Below, piece after piece: positions 23,215 to 35,018 of a DNA stretch of 64,000 nt. The DNA lies in assembly GCA_030704615.1 (NCBI GenBank), contig CM060732.1:72893053-72957052 (forward strand). The letters run 5' to 3'. The notes beneath the pieces were generated by a model that saw only the letters and a list, made by a program, of their open reading frames with translations, searched no databases and was not told the DNA's origin. The position numbers and the translations under genes were made by a program. Source of the stretch: Takakia lepidozioides. Taxonomy: Eukaryota > Streptophyta > Takakiopsida > Takakiales > Takakiaceae. The first letter of the stretch is position 1. Each line of letters starts with the position of its first letter.

Positions 23215-23620
23215 AATCTGTTACAATGTCCGGGGTATTCTGATCAGAGAGTGACCCTATTCAGGACCATCAGGTACATAGTCCCTGCACCTCTGGTCAC
23301 CAAATTTCAACATCTTGAGACTGAACATAAAGCCTTGGTCCTGCTGGGGTCTAATTGCTGGGCAGCTCGCAGCAGATTGATGTTTGTGTGAACAGGCTTT
23401 CTAGAGGAAATCTGGAGAGCCTGAATTAATTGTTTATATCAAGGTAAGTCACACTACTGGAGTGTGAGACCCTCATAGACGTAGTGTCTGTTCCCTCTTG
23501 TTCAGCCCGAACTGGGCGCAAGGTCTATGGCCACATGTATGGCTACGGAAAACGTCTTATGAGTACATTATGCTTATGTGGTCAGGGGTGGGAGCTGATG
23601 AGGAAGAGTGGAAGTACTGC
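23215..23620 (+). mobile_element. LINE 3'-end fragment (family 2)
   Basis: Directly after the PPR pseudogene the translation reads LLQCPGYSDQRVTLFRTI and, further on, EHKALVLLGSNCWAA and FLEEIWRA. This pattern is typical of the C-terminal end of non-LTR reverse transcriptase polyproteins. The DNA that follows matches 47630-47860 on the plus strand and 9060-9240 on the minus strand. Severely 5' truncated. Confidence 0.55.
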
Positions 23621-24059
23621 AAAATGAGCATTGTGGATTCTAAGCCCGAAAGTGGGAGCTAGCTCCAAGAGTAAGGGAGCTGCATGTCTGAAGGCCAAAG
23701 GGGAGGGAGGCTCTTCCAACGAAAAAGGTTCAGAGAATTGGGCTGGATCTGGGATGCGTGGATGGACAGCTGCCTGTACCTCTGATTGTGTCTGGAGACA
23801 AAGGCAGTGGATCTGCCAACATCCAGTCCAACCCCGTTAAACCGGAACGGGAAGAGGAGATTTTCAAGTACCTGAATATTAGGCAGGAGGAACTGGCCCT
23901 GCTAAGATGAAGCTGACTTGGAAGCTGACGTGTCTAAGGCCATGTTGGAAGCGCGCAACTCGAACAAAAGTTAGGCATAAAACCCTGAACTCATTTCCAG
24001 TTTGTGACATGGGTGAGTGAAGGGTAGCCATGGCACTACTGTAATTTTGGGGAGTCTAC

Positions 24060-24450
24060 TTTCGAACAATAAACGGATGCAGAGAGGAAAGGGAGATTGT
24101 CAATGCCCAGTGTGCAGACAGCTTGAAGACAATATCCATTTTCTGTTACAATGTCCTCTCTCTTGTTTTTTCCCATTTTGTCCCATAAGCTCTTGGAGCT
24201 TTCTGTGGACGTTACAAGTTCCATTTCATTTCATTCTCTTTCTTTTCCTGCTATTGGAGGACTGCCTATGCCCAGCTTGTACCAGGCGCAACCAGGAAAT
24301 TGAAACTGAATAACACTTCTTCTTTTAGTGCCCTCTGTATTATGAGATATGTGGGAGATTCCACTATCTATTCTCTCACTGAAGTCTCCATTATGAGGAT
24401 CAGAAATGCTTGGCAGCTTACCTGCACGAGCGAAGGTGTTAGCCAGCTAT
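24060..24450 (+). mobile_element. Two nested LINE 3'-end fragments with zf-RVT motif (family 1)
   Basis: The first fragment (24075-24240) encodes CQCPVCRQLEDNIHFLLQCP and ends in the family's 3' tail (GTCCCATAAGCTCTTGGAGC, then a CATTTCATTTCA run). The second (24250-24440) encodes LCPACTRRNQEIETE, then a stop, then HFFF and CPLYYEI. Both are the zinc-binding tail of LINE reverse transcriptase (CxxC...HxxxxC). The same tail occurs at 36165-37025 and 41760-42090. Confidence 0.65.
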
Positions 24451-24850
24451 AAGCACAGTCCCTTGCATTATTGGATGGTGTTTCTCTGAAACGATCTCTT
24501 GGTCAAACTTTCCCACCTTCTGCCAAGATTGCTGCAACAACGGAGGGCTTGTGCGAGCTCCATTCCAGCTGGCTAATTGGTGGCAAGTTTTGAGAGTTTT
24601 CTATCACATTCCTTTGTTGAACGACTGCAGCTTGGCACCTTCCACTCTATTTCACATGTTGTTACCCACCTATAAACTCAAGGGCATGGCTTGGATAATT
24701 GTTATGCTCCAAGAGTATAGACTCTATAACAATTAGGCAGTTATATCAAATAACAGAAACAGGTTGAAATTTCATAACGTAACAATTAGAAATTTAACAT
24801 TAAAACAGGTCCCTCAGATGCAAGATAACATTTTAAAGAGAGGCAGAAAA
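24451..24850. other. 400 bp without a recognised feature
   Basis: Short ORFs only; no domain, tRNA or repeat structure recognised between the LINE fragments and the 42-bp tandem repeat. Confidence 0.4.
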
Positions 24851-24854
24851 TACT

Positions 24855-24960
24855 CAAATGGCCATTTCAATATTCAAATGGGTAATTTGGACTATTCAAA
24901 TGGCCATTTCAATATTGGAATGGATCATTTGGGCTATTCAAATGGCCATTTCAATATTGA
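24855..24960 (+). repeat. 42-bp tandem repeat, about 2.5 copies
   Basis: Units start at 24855, 24897 and 24939 with CAAATGGCCATTTCAATATT. The third copy is cut after about 22 bp and runs into GAATTTGAATTTGAATA. Being a multiple of three, the repeat keeps a short ORF open (YSNGHFNI repeated). Confidence 0.75.
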
Positions 24961-25059
24961 ATTTGAATTTGAATACTACCGGAGAGTCCCGGCGTTTATT
25001 AATTCAAATTTTGTCTATCTGAAATATTCAGAAAAGTAATGACCTCAATGTCGAAGCAA

Positions 25060-25980
25060 TAAAGAATTGCGCGTTAGGGTTATCCTCTAGAGGATATACC
25101 CTAATTACGTCCCTGCAGGTAATTTAAATGTATGTGACCAACTTGTTCAAAAATTGTAAAAATCTAAATTTAGGTGCCGGACCTACTTTCTCTGCTATAA
25201 TTAAATATTTGGCAGCAATACGGTCGTAGCATATTTATTTTATTATTAATTTAAAAATAACCATATCCGAGTTCATATTTCTAGGTTATTGACATTCAGA
25301 TACCATTGCTCATACTCGGATCGATTTAAAAAAAAAAAAACCACCTATGCATACCAGATTCGTACTTGAAATTCAGGGGCTTCATTATTGGAAAACCTAC
25401 ATGCCTTAAAAGAAATAGCACTGCATACCAGGACCCCTCTGGTATTTCCAATTCAAGATACCAAACCAACACCGGTGTTAACCTTACTTAACTGAGTGTT
25501 AAATGAGTGTGTCACGAACTTTAGGGGCTGTTATTCATGGAGGTGATTTGTTAGTGGACAAAATGGATTACTCCTTATCTGATCCAACTAGTTTAGAGGT
25601 ATATATCCAATGTAACAATTACAGAGGTGTTTTAACAAAAGAGGAGAGTAGGTATTCAATAACAAATAACAAATAACACCTCTTTTTGTCATTCTTAGTG
25701 TATATTTTTAGAGAGTAAGAAAATCATAACATCTATGATGATATAACAAAAGAACAAGTAACATTTATCCAGGGTCGACTTTAGCTCATTTCCGGCTGTC
25801 TGGACTGAAGTTAAATCCACCCAACAGTGGAGTAGATCAAATTTAATCTCTTGCAATGTCTCTTTTGTTTTGCTTTTGTTTTGCTTTCTATTGTATGGGG
25901 ATGACCCGCCCCTTTTTGTGCCAATTGAACGTCGTTATCAGAATTCGTCGCTAGTAGTGCGGAGCAACGCGAAGTATAAA
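25060..25980. other. AT-rich stretch without a gene
   Basis: About 0.9 kb of AT-rich sequence with a 12-bp A run near 25329. No ORF with a recognised domain. Confidence 0.4.
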
Positions 25981-25982
25981 AT

Positions 25983-26212
25983 AGCGCATCAGCTGGTAGC
26001 TCATCTGGTAAGTGCACAGTGTGTCCCCTGGTGGTTCGGGGTTCAAACCTGCTGCCCTGCCTGGTTTGTGGATCGTTCGTCGTTGGTCTGGTGGTGACGT
26101 TCCCACCTGTGTGCCTAATGGCTTATCTGAAAGGGGGTTAATTTTCCCCCCTCCTGAATGGCCTGAATTGTGAGCAGTCGCTCCCAGGTTTCCTTTTCAA
26201 AAAAAAGAAAAA
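25983..26212 (+). mobile_element. tRNA-derived SINE-like element
   Basis: A tRNA-like head has an A-box-like TGGTAGCTCATCTGGTAAG at about 25994 and a B-box-like GGTTCGGGGTTCAAACC at about 26033. A unique body follows, ending in an A-rich tail (AAAAAAAAGAAAAAAAA, about 26199-26215). The head does not fold as a complete tRNA. Clear target duplications were not found. Confidence 0.5.
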
Positions 26213-26219
26213 AAACACA

Positions 26220-26945
26220 ACTACTTTCATAAATTGTATAAAAAATACATTTATTTTCCATAAAAAATGGTTCTTGTCTCTCTTATCAGTGGTTATGAGG
26301 TGGGTTGTATGTTTGACATGAAACTGAAAAAATTAGATATAATTATTTTCAAATTTATGTGTAATATTGATTAATACTGAGTTACTAGGCTCAATATGTT
26401 TTTTGTTTTTTGTTTTGTTTTGTTTTTTTTGGTATGAACTCTAACATCATATAGAGAGATAATCAGATAATGTCTAAAATATTATTACATATTTAAACGT
26501 AATTCAGGACATATACTCGAATATAACTCTCAGGAACAATGTCCTTTCAGTTGAACCAGCCAGTGGCGGCTCATTCCCAGCAGCAATCGTCTAAGTGGGT
26601 TGGGCAGTCGGTTGCTGCCCCTTAGTGGTAACTATACCCGGTCAGTTTCCGAGATAAATGTTTTACAACCGGTAATATTCCTAATGATTTATTTTGTGTT
26701 CAGCTATAAATCTGGCCCTTATAAATATTAACCGGTTGACAACACAAGTGTCAAATGCACAACAATAAGTAAAATAAATAAATAATAAATAATCACAACC
26801 AGTTTTAAGCAATTCAAACTAGTGAGGAACATTGTATCCTTATAGAAGTTGGACCTTTCAATGCCCTCAAACCACACGGAGGCCAAGAATTGAACACGCG
26901 TGGACAGGTGAGCTGTGATAGCAGTCAGCGAGTGCAAGCAGGCGT
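26220..26945. other. AT-rich intergenic stretch
   Basis: No gene recognised. A T/G-rich low-complexity run (TTTTTTGTTTTTTG type) lies near 26400-26430. Confidence 0.4.
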
Positions 26946-26950
26946 GTGGG

Positions 26951-28037
26951 GCTAGGGAATTCCAAAAAGGCCTTGATGTGAAATGCATTGCAATTCACTC
27001 TATCACCCCCCTAAAAGTGCGCAATTCAATTGAATTGCAAGGGCAATTCAATTGAACTACTAAAACTAGCTTGAAAACAACCCTAATTTGCAATTCAATT
27101 GAATTGTCGGCACACGATTCAATTGAATTGCGAGTTGGCAATTCAATTGAATTAAAATCTATAATTTTTAACTTATTTCTGTATATATTGTATATATAAG
27201 TACATATTTAAATTATACATATATGCATACAAAAGTATAAGCTAAAAATACATGTTGCCCGTCTATTCTTGTTGTCTGTCTGTCAATCCTTTGCCCGTGG
27301 TAAGGCTTGAGCCCGAGATAAGCCTAAGGGAGAGCGAGAGAGGGAGAGAGAGAAAGGAAATCACGAAGCGCTTGTAAAAGCAAGATTGTCCCTCTTTGTG
27401 GATGTTGGTGCCAATATATGGCTATGTATACCAAACATGATACCAATTTAAGAGTATCAACGTGTAAGAGTTTGATACATTAAACTTCTATGGAATACAC
27501 ATCCCAACTTCAACATGATACCTTAGTAAGGGTATCGAAACAATATTATTTTTGATGATGAACATATCATTTGTTTTCTTTGTCCTAGGCCAGATACTAG
27601 TGTTAAGGGACTACATGATGATGCAAAGGAAGCCTTATCAATTGTCAGGTTTGATTTTGTCTGTTTCTTTCAGAGTCAGCCATGTTTCTTTTGCCAGTGA
27701 ATCACAGGAAGCTGCTGATCTCTCTCCCTCTCTAGCTCTCCCTTTCTCGTTGAGGCTGAGGCTTGCTTCACAACTCCACAATTTCCTCAAGGGCACAAGA
27801 AAGAGAGGCAGCAAGAATAGACGGGCAACATGTATTTTTAGCTTATACTCTTATATGTGTATAAGTATAATTTGATATATACATATACATATATATTATA
27901 TATTATATACAGAAATAAGTTAAAAATTATAGATTACAATTCAATTGAATTGTAGTTGGCAATTCAATTGAATTGCCAATTCGCAATTCAATTGAATCGT
28001 GTGCCGACAATTCAATTGAATTGCAAATTAGGGTTGT
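26951..28037. mobile_element. Foldback-like element A with AATTCAATTGAATT arrays
   Basis: Starts with AGGGAATTCCAAAAAGGCC. Then comes an array of the 14-bp palindrome AATTCAATTGAATT spaced 22-25 bp (27021-27160), an AT-rich stretch, then a GA/CT-rich middle between inverted words (ATGTTGCCCGTCTATTC at 27253 against GAATAGACGGGCAACAT at 27817). A second palindrome array follows (27937-28026). Its right terminal repeat is missing where element B begins. A short ORF in the middle (27552-27875) has no known domain. Confidence 0.7.
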
Positions 28038-29229
28038 TTAGGGAATTCCAAAAAGGCCTTGATGTGAAATGCATTGCAATTCACTTGATCACCCCCTAAA
28101 AGTGCGCAATTCAATTGAATTGCAGGGGCAATTCAATTGAACTAACCCTAATTTGCAATTCAATTGAATTGTCGGCACATGATTCAATTGAATTGCGAAT
28201 TGGCGATTCAATTGAATTGCCAATTCGCAATTCAATTGAATCGCTAGATGGCAATTCAATTGAATTGCTGACTACAATTCAATTGAATTGTAATCTACAA
28301 TTTTTAACTTATATATATATTTAAATTATACATATATACATACACAGGTGTAAGCTAAAAATACATGTTGCCCGTCTATTCTTGTTGTCCGTCTCTCAAT
28401 CCTTTGCCCGTGGTAAGGCTTGAGCCCAAGATAAGCCTAAGGGAGAGCGAGAGAGGGAGAGAGAGAGAGAGAGAGAGAGAAGAAGTCACAAAGCGCTATA
28501 CCAAACATGATACCAATGTAAGAGCATCAACGTGTAAGAGTTTGATATATTAAACTTATATGGAACACACATCCCAACTTCAACATGATACCTTTGTAAG
28601 GGTATCTCAATTTTTGATAATTCTCAAGATGAACATATTTTTTGTTTTCTTTGTCCTGGGCCAGATACTAGTGTTAGGGGACTACATGGTGATGCAGGGG
28701 AAGCCTTTCATCAATTGTCAGGTTTGATTTTGTCTTTTTTTTTCGGAGCCAGCCATGTTTCTTTTGCCAGTGAATCACAGGAAGCTGCTGATCTCTCTCC
28801 CTCTCTAGCTCTCCCTTTCTCGTTGAGGCTGAGGCTGGCTTCACAACTCCACAATTTCCTCAAGGGCACAAGAAAGAGAGGCAGCAAGAATAGACGGGCA
28901 ACATGTATTTTTAGCTTATACTCTTATATGTGTATAAGTATAATTTGAATATATACATATACATATATATTATATATTATATACAAAAATAAGTTAAAAA
29001 TTATAGATTACAATTCAATAGAACTGCCAACTAGCGATTCAATTGAATTGCGAATTGGCGATTCAATTGAATTGTTGACTGCAATTCAATTGAATTGCGA
29101 GTTGATAATTCAATTGAATTGCAAATTAGGGTTAGAATTGCCCTTGCAATTCAATTGAATTGCGCACTTTTAGGGGGTGATCAAGTGAATTGCGATGCAT
29201 TTCACATCAAGGCCTTTTTGGAATTCCCT
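28038..29229. mobile_element. Foldback-like element B, complete copy in tandem
   Basis: Begins with the same AGGGAATTCCAAAAAGGCC and ends with its complement GGCCTTTTTGGAATTCCCT at about 29211-29229. Outer inverted repeats of about 50 bp are followed inward by arrays of eight (28107-28290) and about six (29005-29160) AATTCAATTGAATT palindromes. The middle is about 90 percent like that of element A by eye and contains a (GA)n run at about 28445-28482. No transposase. Confidence 0.72.
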
Positions 29230-29234
29230 ACTGG

Positions 29235-30110
29235 GGCTTTGCGAGAGCAACGTCCACACTTAGTAGGGTTTGCCCGCGGGCCCCGCCCTCTTGAGTTCAA
29301 TATTTTTTCACCTAAAGGCTCTTCCTCTGATGTAACCCGGTCTGGCACGTTGGATTTCCGCCATGTGGCGCCATGTGGCGGACTTCAACTGCCATTTCAG
29401 TTTTTTGTAATATAAGAAGGGCCGGAATCCGTCCAGGCCTTGCCAACTAAGGCAGGTTTCCTGTCTGTAATGAAATGGAAAGGCAAATATCCTTCATAAG
29501 AGTAGGGCACCCGGTTGATTTCCGCTTCGGCCATTTTTCCCCTAGTTCCTGAGGTTTCATATTTCATTCGGAAATTCTGGAAATCAGTGGGCTAGCATGT
29601 AACTGGCTGCAGGTTCTCCCCATTGGTTGCTCAGGAAATAACATGGCATATAGTGCAGTACCAGACTCCATAGTATGGGATGCCTCCAGATGGTACTTCA
29701 ATATGTTGCCATCAATGTATGGAAGTGCATATCAAAGACAGAGCATTACATGGCCCACGTGCATACATCGCTGTGCATGACATTGAGCATGGGGCATGCG
29801 TGAAGAAGAGGGTTTTATTGTGAGAAATTTGCATTTTAAATCTGGAAAGTCCATTAGGTGCATCCAGGCCACACTTGGGGACTTGGCCCGCGCCACAGCT
29901 CCTCACACGTCCCTCACACGTGAGAAGTGCAAATTGGCCGTCTCTGCCATAGGTGCAAACGGGACGCCATACATGGATCTGTCTCCGTACTACAGGAAAA
30001 ACACCGTCGGAGTTACCCGCTCCATTTTCGGTCAGGCCCGGGGTTGAGGGCTACAATCGCTAGGGGATACGGGATTTTCGATTTTATTCGAGCAGAGCTT
30101 TACAGACACG
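29235..30110. other. 0.9 kb without a supported gene
   Basis: Contains the word CCGCCATGTGGCG followed by CCATGTGGCGG near 29358-29381 and a short plus-strand ORF at 29796-30047 with no recognised domain. It lies downstream of the minus-strand tRNA. Confidence 0.35.
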
Positions 30111-30115
30111 GAGGA

Positions 30116-30119
30116 CAAA
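30116..30119 (-). terminator. Pol III terminator of tRNA-Arg
   Basis: AAAA on the plus strand, TTTT on the tRNA strand, about 8 nt after the tRNA 3' end. Confidence 0.6.
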
Positions 30120-30127
30120 AGTTCATA

Positions 30128-30200
30128 CGACCATACTGGGGATCGAACCCAGAATCTCTGGTTCCGTAGACCAGCGCCTTATCCATTGGGCCATACGGTC
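30128..30200 (-). tRNA. tRNA-Arg (anticodon ACG)
   Basis: A 73-nt tRNA on the minus strand. The acceptor stem GACCGTA pairs with TATGGTC at all seven positions (one G-T pair), with discriminator G. Anticodon stem CTGGT/ACCAG has loop CTACGGA, giving anticodon ACG, which reads CGU and, after A34 to inosine, CGC and CGA. T-stem CTGGG/CCCAG has loop TTCGATC. The body matches the well-conserved plant nuclear tRNA-Arg(ACG); the acceptor stem carries matched changes. No intron and no encoded CCA, as expected for a nuclear gene. Internal A and B boxes are intact and a T run follows, so it is probably active. Confidence 0.93.
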
Positions 30201-30204
30201 ACAT

Positions 30205-30905
30205 ATGGAGAATATCTTAGCTGTTTTGTTATTTAAATAGAAGATAGTGAGATATTGAGTAGCGGCTTCCAAGAGTAGATTGTTTTTGGTTGGAGGCTAG
30301 TAGCCCTTCAGTTAACGAGTATGGAATGAACCCTAGAGTTCAAAGCTGTGCTCGAATCCCTGTCTGCAGTCAATGGGCAGCTTTGCTGAAGTGGTATTGG
30401 AGTAGAGAAAAGGTTTTAGGAGGCAGAGGGAGCAGCAGATATACTAATGCCTTTATCAATACAATGAAGTGGTTTGCCTTTCGCCATGCACTTTTCTTTG
30501 TAATCTGGAAGATGCAAGGGAGAGAGACAGATGGCAAGGAAAACGGTGAAATGGACAGGCTGAGGGATGAAAGGACAGAGGGGAAAGTGCTTGTAAGATG
30601 CATGGTGGATTCTTCCTACAAAGCCATATTTGCTTGCATGTGCAGGTTGCAAGGCTTGGTTGCTACAAAGGCCTGCTAGAGCGGGGCTGCAAGAAAGCAA
30701 AGTAATGAAGAAAGTGCGCAGATTAAAGTGTTCTACGGCCACTTGCAATGTAAGCGCTTGACTGTGTGTAGCCGTTAGAGGCAAAACTTAGCCCCGCAAC
30801 TCTACTTCCTAAGACACAACATGCAGTGGAAAAGTGAAGGCAAAGCCTAAGTTGAGGTAATTTTTGATTTCAAGAACCTGTATATGGATCTGATGTGCTG
30901 AGTTC
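30205..30905. other. Intergenic between tRNA-Arg and the RNF32-like gene
   Basis: Short ORFs without recognised domains. The region presumably includes the promoter and 5' leader of the RNF32-like gene. Confidence 0.35.
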
Positions 30906-30909
30906 ACAT

Positions 30910-33900
30910 ATGCAGCAGGCGTTGCTCAATGCAGTTGCATTACAAAACCATTTTTCAAAATTACTACGCCTCTCTACAGAACAATTTCCCTCCTGGGTAT
31001 CCACTGAACCTCCATGTCTGCATGTCATTTGTCGGCTTATAAACCCTCATGCTGTTTCTCGCTCCTCAAATGTTCTCGTGGGATCAATTTGACAGATTTT
31101 CTTATCCTTCCTCCTACAGCCTCATCCTTGGTGGTGGCACAGGTACATGCAAATGGTCAAGATCACCTCCCCACATCAAATCTCACATTAGGTGAGTTAC
31201 AAATTCCGTACAGAAGAAGACATTCAACGTGTGTAAGAACTTCACGTCACATCTACGATTGGCTTAAAATGAGTTTCTCTTTTTCTCTCCCTCCAGGGCT
31301 CCCTTGGATGTAATAAAATAATAGAGGTGTCGCCCTCTCACATTGGACTGTATGGACTTGTGTAATATGGCAGTAGTGTCTGGGCAACACCTACATTGTT
31401 CATTTGAATTTTAGGTAGGCAGATACAACGTATGGCCTCAAGTTTTGTGGTCACTGCGCCCCTTCTGCATAGTCATAACAAGAAACGGAAAGTTCTAACA
31501 ACCGCTCCCAGCACATATTGGCCCTTGAGGGACAGTTCCAGGGAATTCTATCATGTTCAGGCCATATAGAGATCATCATTTATATTACAAATTTGATGCC
31601 AATTTAAGCTCTACTCTGCCCACAAATGCCAGATAAGTTTCTAAAGAAGGAGAAGACGATGTTCAGAAGCTCACTCTCTGCCTCTAGGAAATGACCAATA
31701 TGGAAGAAAGCTAGCCGTGATAGTGGTAAAATGGAAAAGTATGCTTGGTTGTGTGCACTTATCACATAAGGTTCTAATCAAAAGAAACGATAACATACAT
31801 AACAAAGCCACATTGCCAGCTACAATAAAAGAAGGCATTCTGGGGCTGGTTGCAGCCCAACAATATGGGCTGGTAGAGAAGCCGACACCAAGGTTGACTC
31901 CTGAAGAGTGGGAAGAATTGCACCAAAAATCCATAGAGAGGAAGGATACTCTACACCCATGTCCAATCTGCCGGGAGCATTTTCAGATAGAGGGCCAGGT
32001 CCCTCGCTCCACCTTTAGAGGAACTTGTTTAATGAGCACATCCTTATGCAAGTTGTGTAATGTCTGTTTTTTAGACAATCTGAGACGAATGGAGCCCCTC
32101 ATCCCAAAAGAAGGCTAGGAGTGTATTGTGGGAATTATTTTGGGTTCAGTGGCCTGGCTGGTGCACACAGGGAAACAGGGGAGTGAGGATTCGTCGGCTT
32201 CTGATCTACCCTCTGGGAGGAAGTAGAAAGAAAGAAATGAAATGACATGAAATGGCACTTTAGAAAGAAAGAAAATTTTACCGTCATGGAGTGCCAAGAG
32301 CCCATGGGACAGGGTCAAACAAACCAGAATAAATCAAAGTGTCGCCCTAAGATGGTGGTAAATATTTCACAGCCAGAGGAGGTCTGTTGGGACTTCCGAC
32401 AACATCTTCCATAGCCGTGAAGATGTCAAGGCAGACTGTACAGGATACAATTTGTTCCACTTGGGTACAGTCTTACTCTGGAACTCACATAGCTCTGTCT
32501 GGCAAAGGATACGAGAAAATGCTGAAGGTGTTATATCTGATGCAGGTGCTTCTGAGCTGCTCTCATATCTTCCATAGGGTGAGTTATGGTTGCCTGTTAT
32601 TGTCAGCTTATTCTCTTGTCACTTTATGGTGGTTTGATTATCCAGTTAGATTGATTGGTTGATTGGGGTTGCATTGACCTCATCTGTGCACAGAGGAGGT
32701 GCTACTTGGCCACTATCTTAATAAGCTCATTTTTATTAGACCATGTTGGTCCAAAGATTTCCCCACTATGGTGAGAACTAAGACATAGGAGAATGTGGAA
32801 TGAAAGTACCCACTTCCTCAAGCAACCCTTTTCGGATGCTGCAGTTATGCCTGCTTAGTTTTGAGCGATACTCACACCTGCGTTGCTGCCCAGTTTGCCG
32901 GACAGAGCACTATCAGAAAACGTCCATTCAAAATGCAGCTCCTGTTTACCAAATATTCTGTGCTACCAGGTGAAATTCAGAGACAAAGAATTTGTTGTTG
33001 TTGAACTTATAATTAGCTTCAAAGCAAGGTCCATGAGGGCTGTGAGGGAGACAACAGTTGTACGATCAGCAGATTTAAAGCTCCCTGCCAGTAATCAGAA
33101 GTTAACACACTACTCTGCCATTCCAAATTTTCAACTCATTAACGACAAAACTAGCTTGGTTGTTTAATTGACAAAGGTTACCAGGTGCCTTGCAGGATAC
33201 AAGCTGCAATTAAAGGGTACAAAGTGAGGAAACTCTATGGTCACTTGCTGCACGGAAGGCCTCCCAAGGATCCTGACGGACGCAGGGAATGGTTCATTGA
33301 CAAGGTCTCTTCCGGCCCATGGCAGCCCCTTGCTTTATGTCTGTTTCTTTCTGAGCATTTTCGCACCATTGCTTTCCATCTAATGCCCCTGTCTAATGCG
33401 TATATGCTATGATTTCTCCTATGTATGATCTAAAAAACCCATGCTAGTCTTTTGTTGCTCAGAATTTTTGTTCCACATTCTAAGTCTGTTCGTGTCTAAC
33501 AAAGGAAGAATAATTCACCGGAACATTGTAAACTCTGGAACACTGAAATATAGTCTGTCACGGCTGTGATTGTGAACGGCCAAAGCAGCTTACATCAACA
33601 ACCGACCATCTACTTGGTCAGCTAGCTGCCAACCACTCCGAGGTAGATGAGCTGTGTGCAGAGATCGACGACACCATCGCTAAAAGCAAGGAGATTTACC
33701 GAGAAGTGGAGGCACGTGACGAAGTAAACCTTGTTAGAAACTGTTGCGCTGGAGCAGGACTACGCTCCACAAGCTTGGTAGACGTGGAGTGGCAATGCAT
33801 CGTTGACAAGGTGCGTCTCTCTTCCTCTCTCTCTGTCTCTAGCTCGTCCTCGCACAGTTGAAGCCCAACAAAGCTGCAAGCCTGAAAGCGAGCGATGTGG

Positions 33901-34113
33901 CAGGCACTTGAGAGGAATGACATGGAGTGCCCCATTTGTATCGCGCCACTTCAGCGCCAGGGGACTGCTCAGCTGGCGTGGCTGAGCTGCAGCCACGTTT
34001 TTCACGCTGATTGCATCAGCACGTTTGAGGCGTTCAACGTGACGGGGCAAGGGTGTAGCGTCGCTCCCATTTGTCCCATTTGTCGCGCTTCTTACCAACG
34101 CCTCGATATGTGA
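30910..34113 (+). CDS. RNF32-like protein: RING finger, IQ motif, second RING finger
   Basis: A multi-exon gene read by splice signals. Probable first exon from ATG 30910 (QQALLNAVALQNHF resembles the RNF32 N-terminus). A middle exon ends at 31998 with LTPEEWEELHQKSIERKD and the first RING half CPICREHFQIEGQ. Later exons are 32546-32578 (VLLSCSHIFHR), 32845-32969 (second half, SFERYS and CCPVCRTEHYQK), 33196-33304 (IQ motif IQAAIKGYKVRK), 33589-33810 (helical linker with DELCAEIDDTIAKS) and 33889-34113 (second RING-H2: MECPICIAPL, LSCSHVFHADC, ICPICRASYQ, stop TGA). Phases agree at every junction from 31998 on. The exons between 30996 and about 31690 are uncertain. RNF32 is a RING-IQ-RING protein expressed in the mammalian male germ line; a ubiquitin-ligase role is inferred from the RINGs. 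Confidence 0.75.
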
Positions 34114-35018
34114 TCTCTCTTTTCTCGCCCTTTTTGGCTTTGTCCCTTGCTGGCCCTCCTGTGTTATATCCTGGGGCAGTTGCCTCCTTGCTTGTACTCG
34201 CCTTCATGGCTCTCTGGACTCTGTAGGTTAGTTTTTCCTCCTTTAATTTGATTAACTGGGCTTCGCTCCCATTTGTTAAAAACCTACATAAAAAAGAAAA
34301 TAAAGGCCAGAAACAACACTCCTTAGTCCTTACACCTTGTCAAGACTCTTATTAGTCCAAATACATAGATGGTGTGTGTTGCGCCAACATCATGTATTGA
34401 CATGCTAGCTTAAAGTGAGCAATTACAATTTGTGGGTAGGAAAATTTGTATGTGGGTAGATTTTGTGGAAGTAGCAACGGTTTGGTGGCAGGGAGAGAAG
34501 CTATGTCGTGAGCATTGTGGGCAAAGCATGAGCAGAATCAATTAAGCGTGAGCAAATCCGGAAAGCAAAGCCTATATCCATGGACAGGAAGGGGCCTATT
34601 ACTGCAGATTTATAATGTCAGAAATCAATGATTTTGATAAGTGCGAAGTGCATGTTTTTCTGTTCATAATGGAATTTCGAACAAACAAAAACAAACCGTT
34701 TGTCGAAAGGTGAACATGGCCATGAAGGCACTTGCCCCCTAAGTGGGGGAGGAAGAGTCTCGTACTCTTGCAATCAATCTGAACACTTTTAGAAGCAGCC
34801 TTGCATAATTACCACATGAAGATCTGGGGACTATATGCAGAGACAAGGATTCTTGTCCCATCGGTGAAGCAGGCACAGACTGTCTACTGGGCCCAGTCCC
34901 CTACTCCAATCAAACTACACACTTTATATACCACCATGCATAGTACCGTCAACATAGCGGGGCCCTGAGCTGAGACGAAATCTTGACCCAAAAAACCAGC
35001 TTATTTAAATCAGCGGAG
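34114..35018. other. Intergenic between the RNF32-like gene and GST-A
   Basis: Convergent 3' ends face each other here. No ORF with a recognised domain. Confidence 0.35.

Noticed and set aside
25983-26060. Functional tRNA gene
   Set aside because: A- and B-box-like words are present, but the acceptor, D and anticodon stems do not pair.
26951-29229. CRISPR array from regularly spaced palindromes
   Set aside because: Spacers are only about 8-10 bp and non-unique, the unit is a perfect palindrome inside inverted terminal repeats, and the context is a plant nuclear genome.
31717-32118. Stand-alone single-exon ORF extending past 31998
   Set aside because: The first RING half ends exactly at CAG/GTCCCT and continues in phase in the exon at 32546; the rest of the ORF is intronic read-through.
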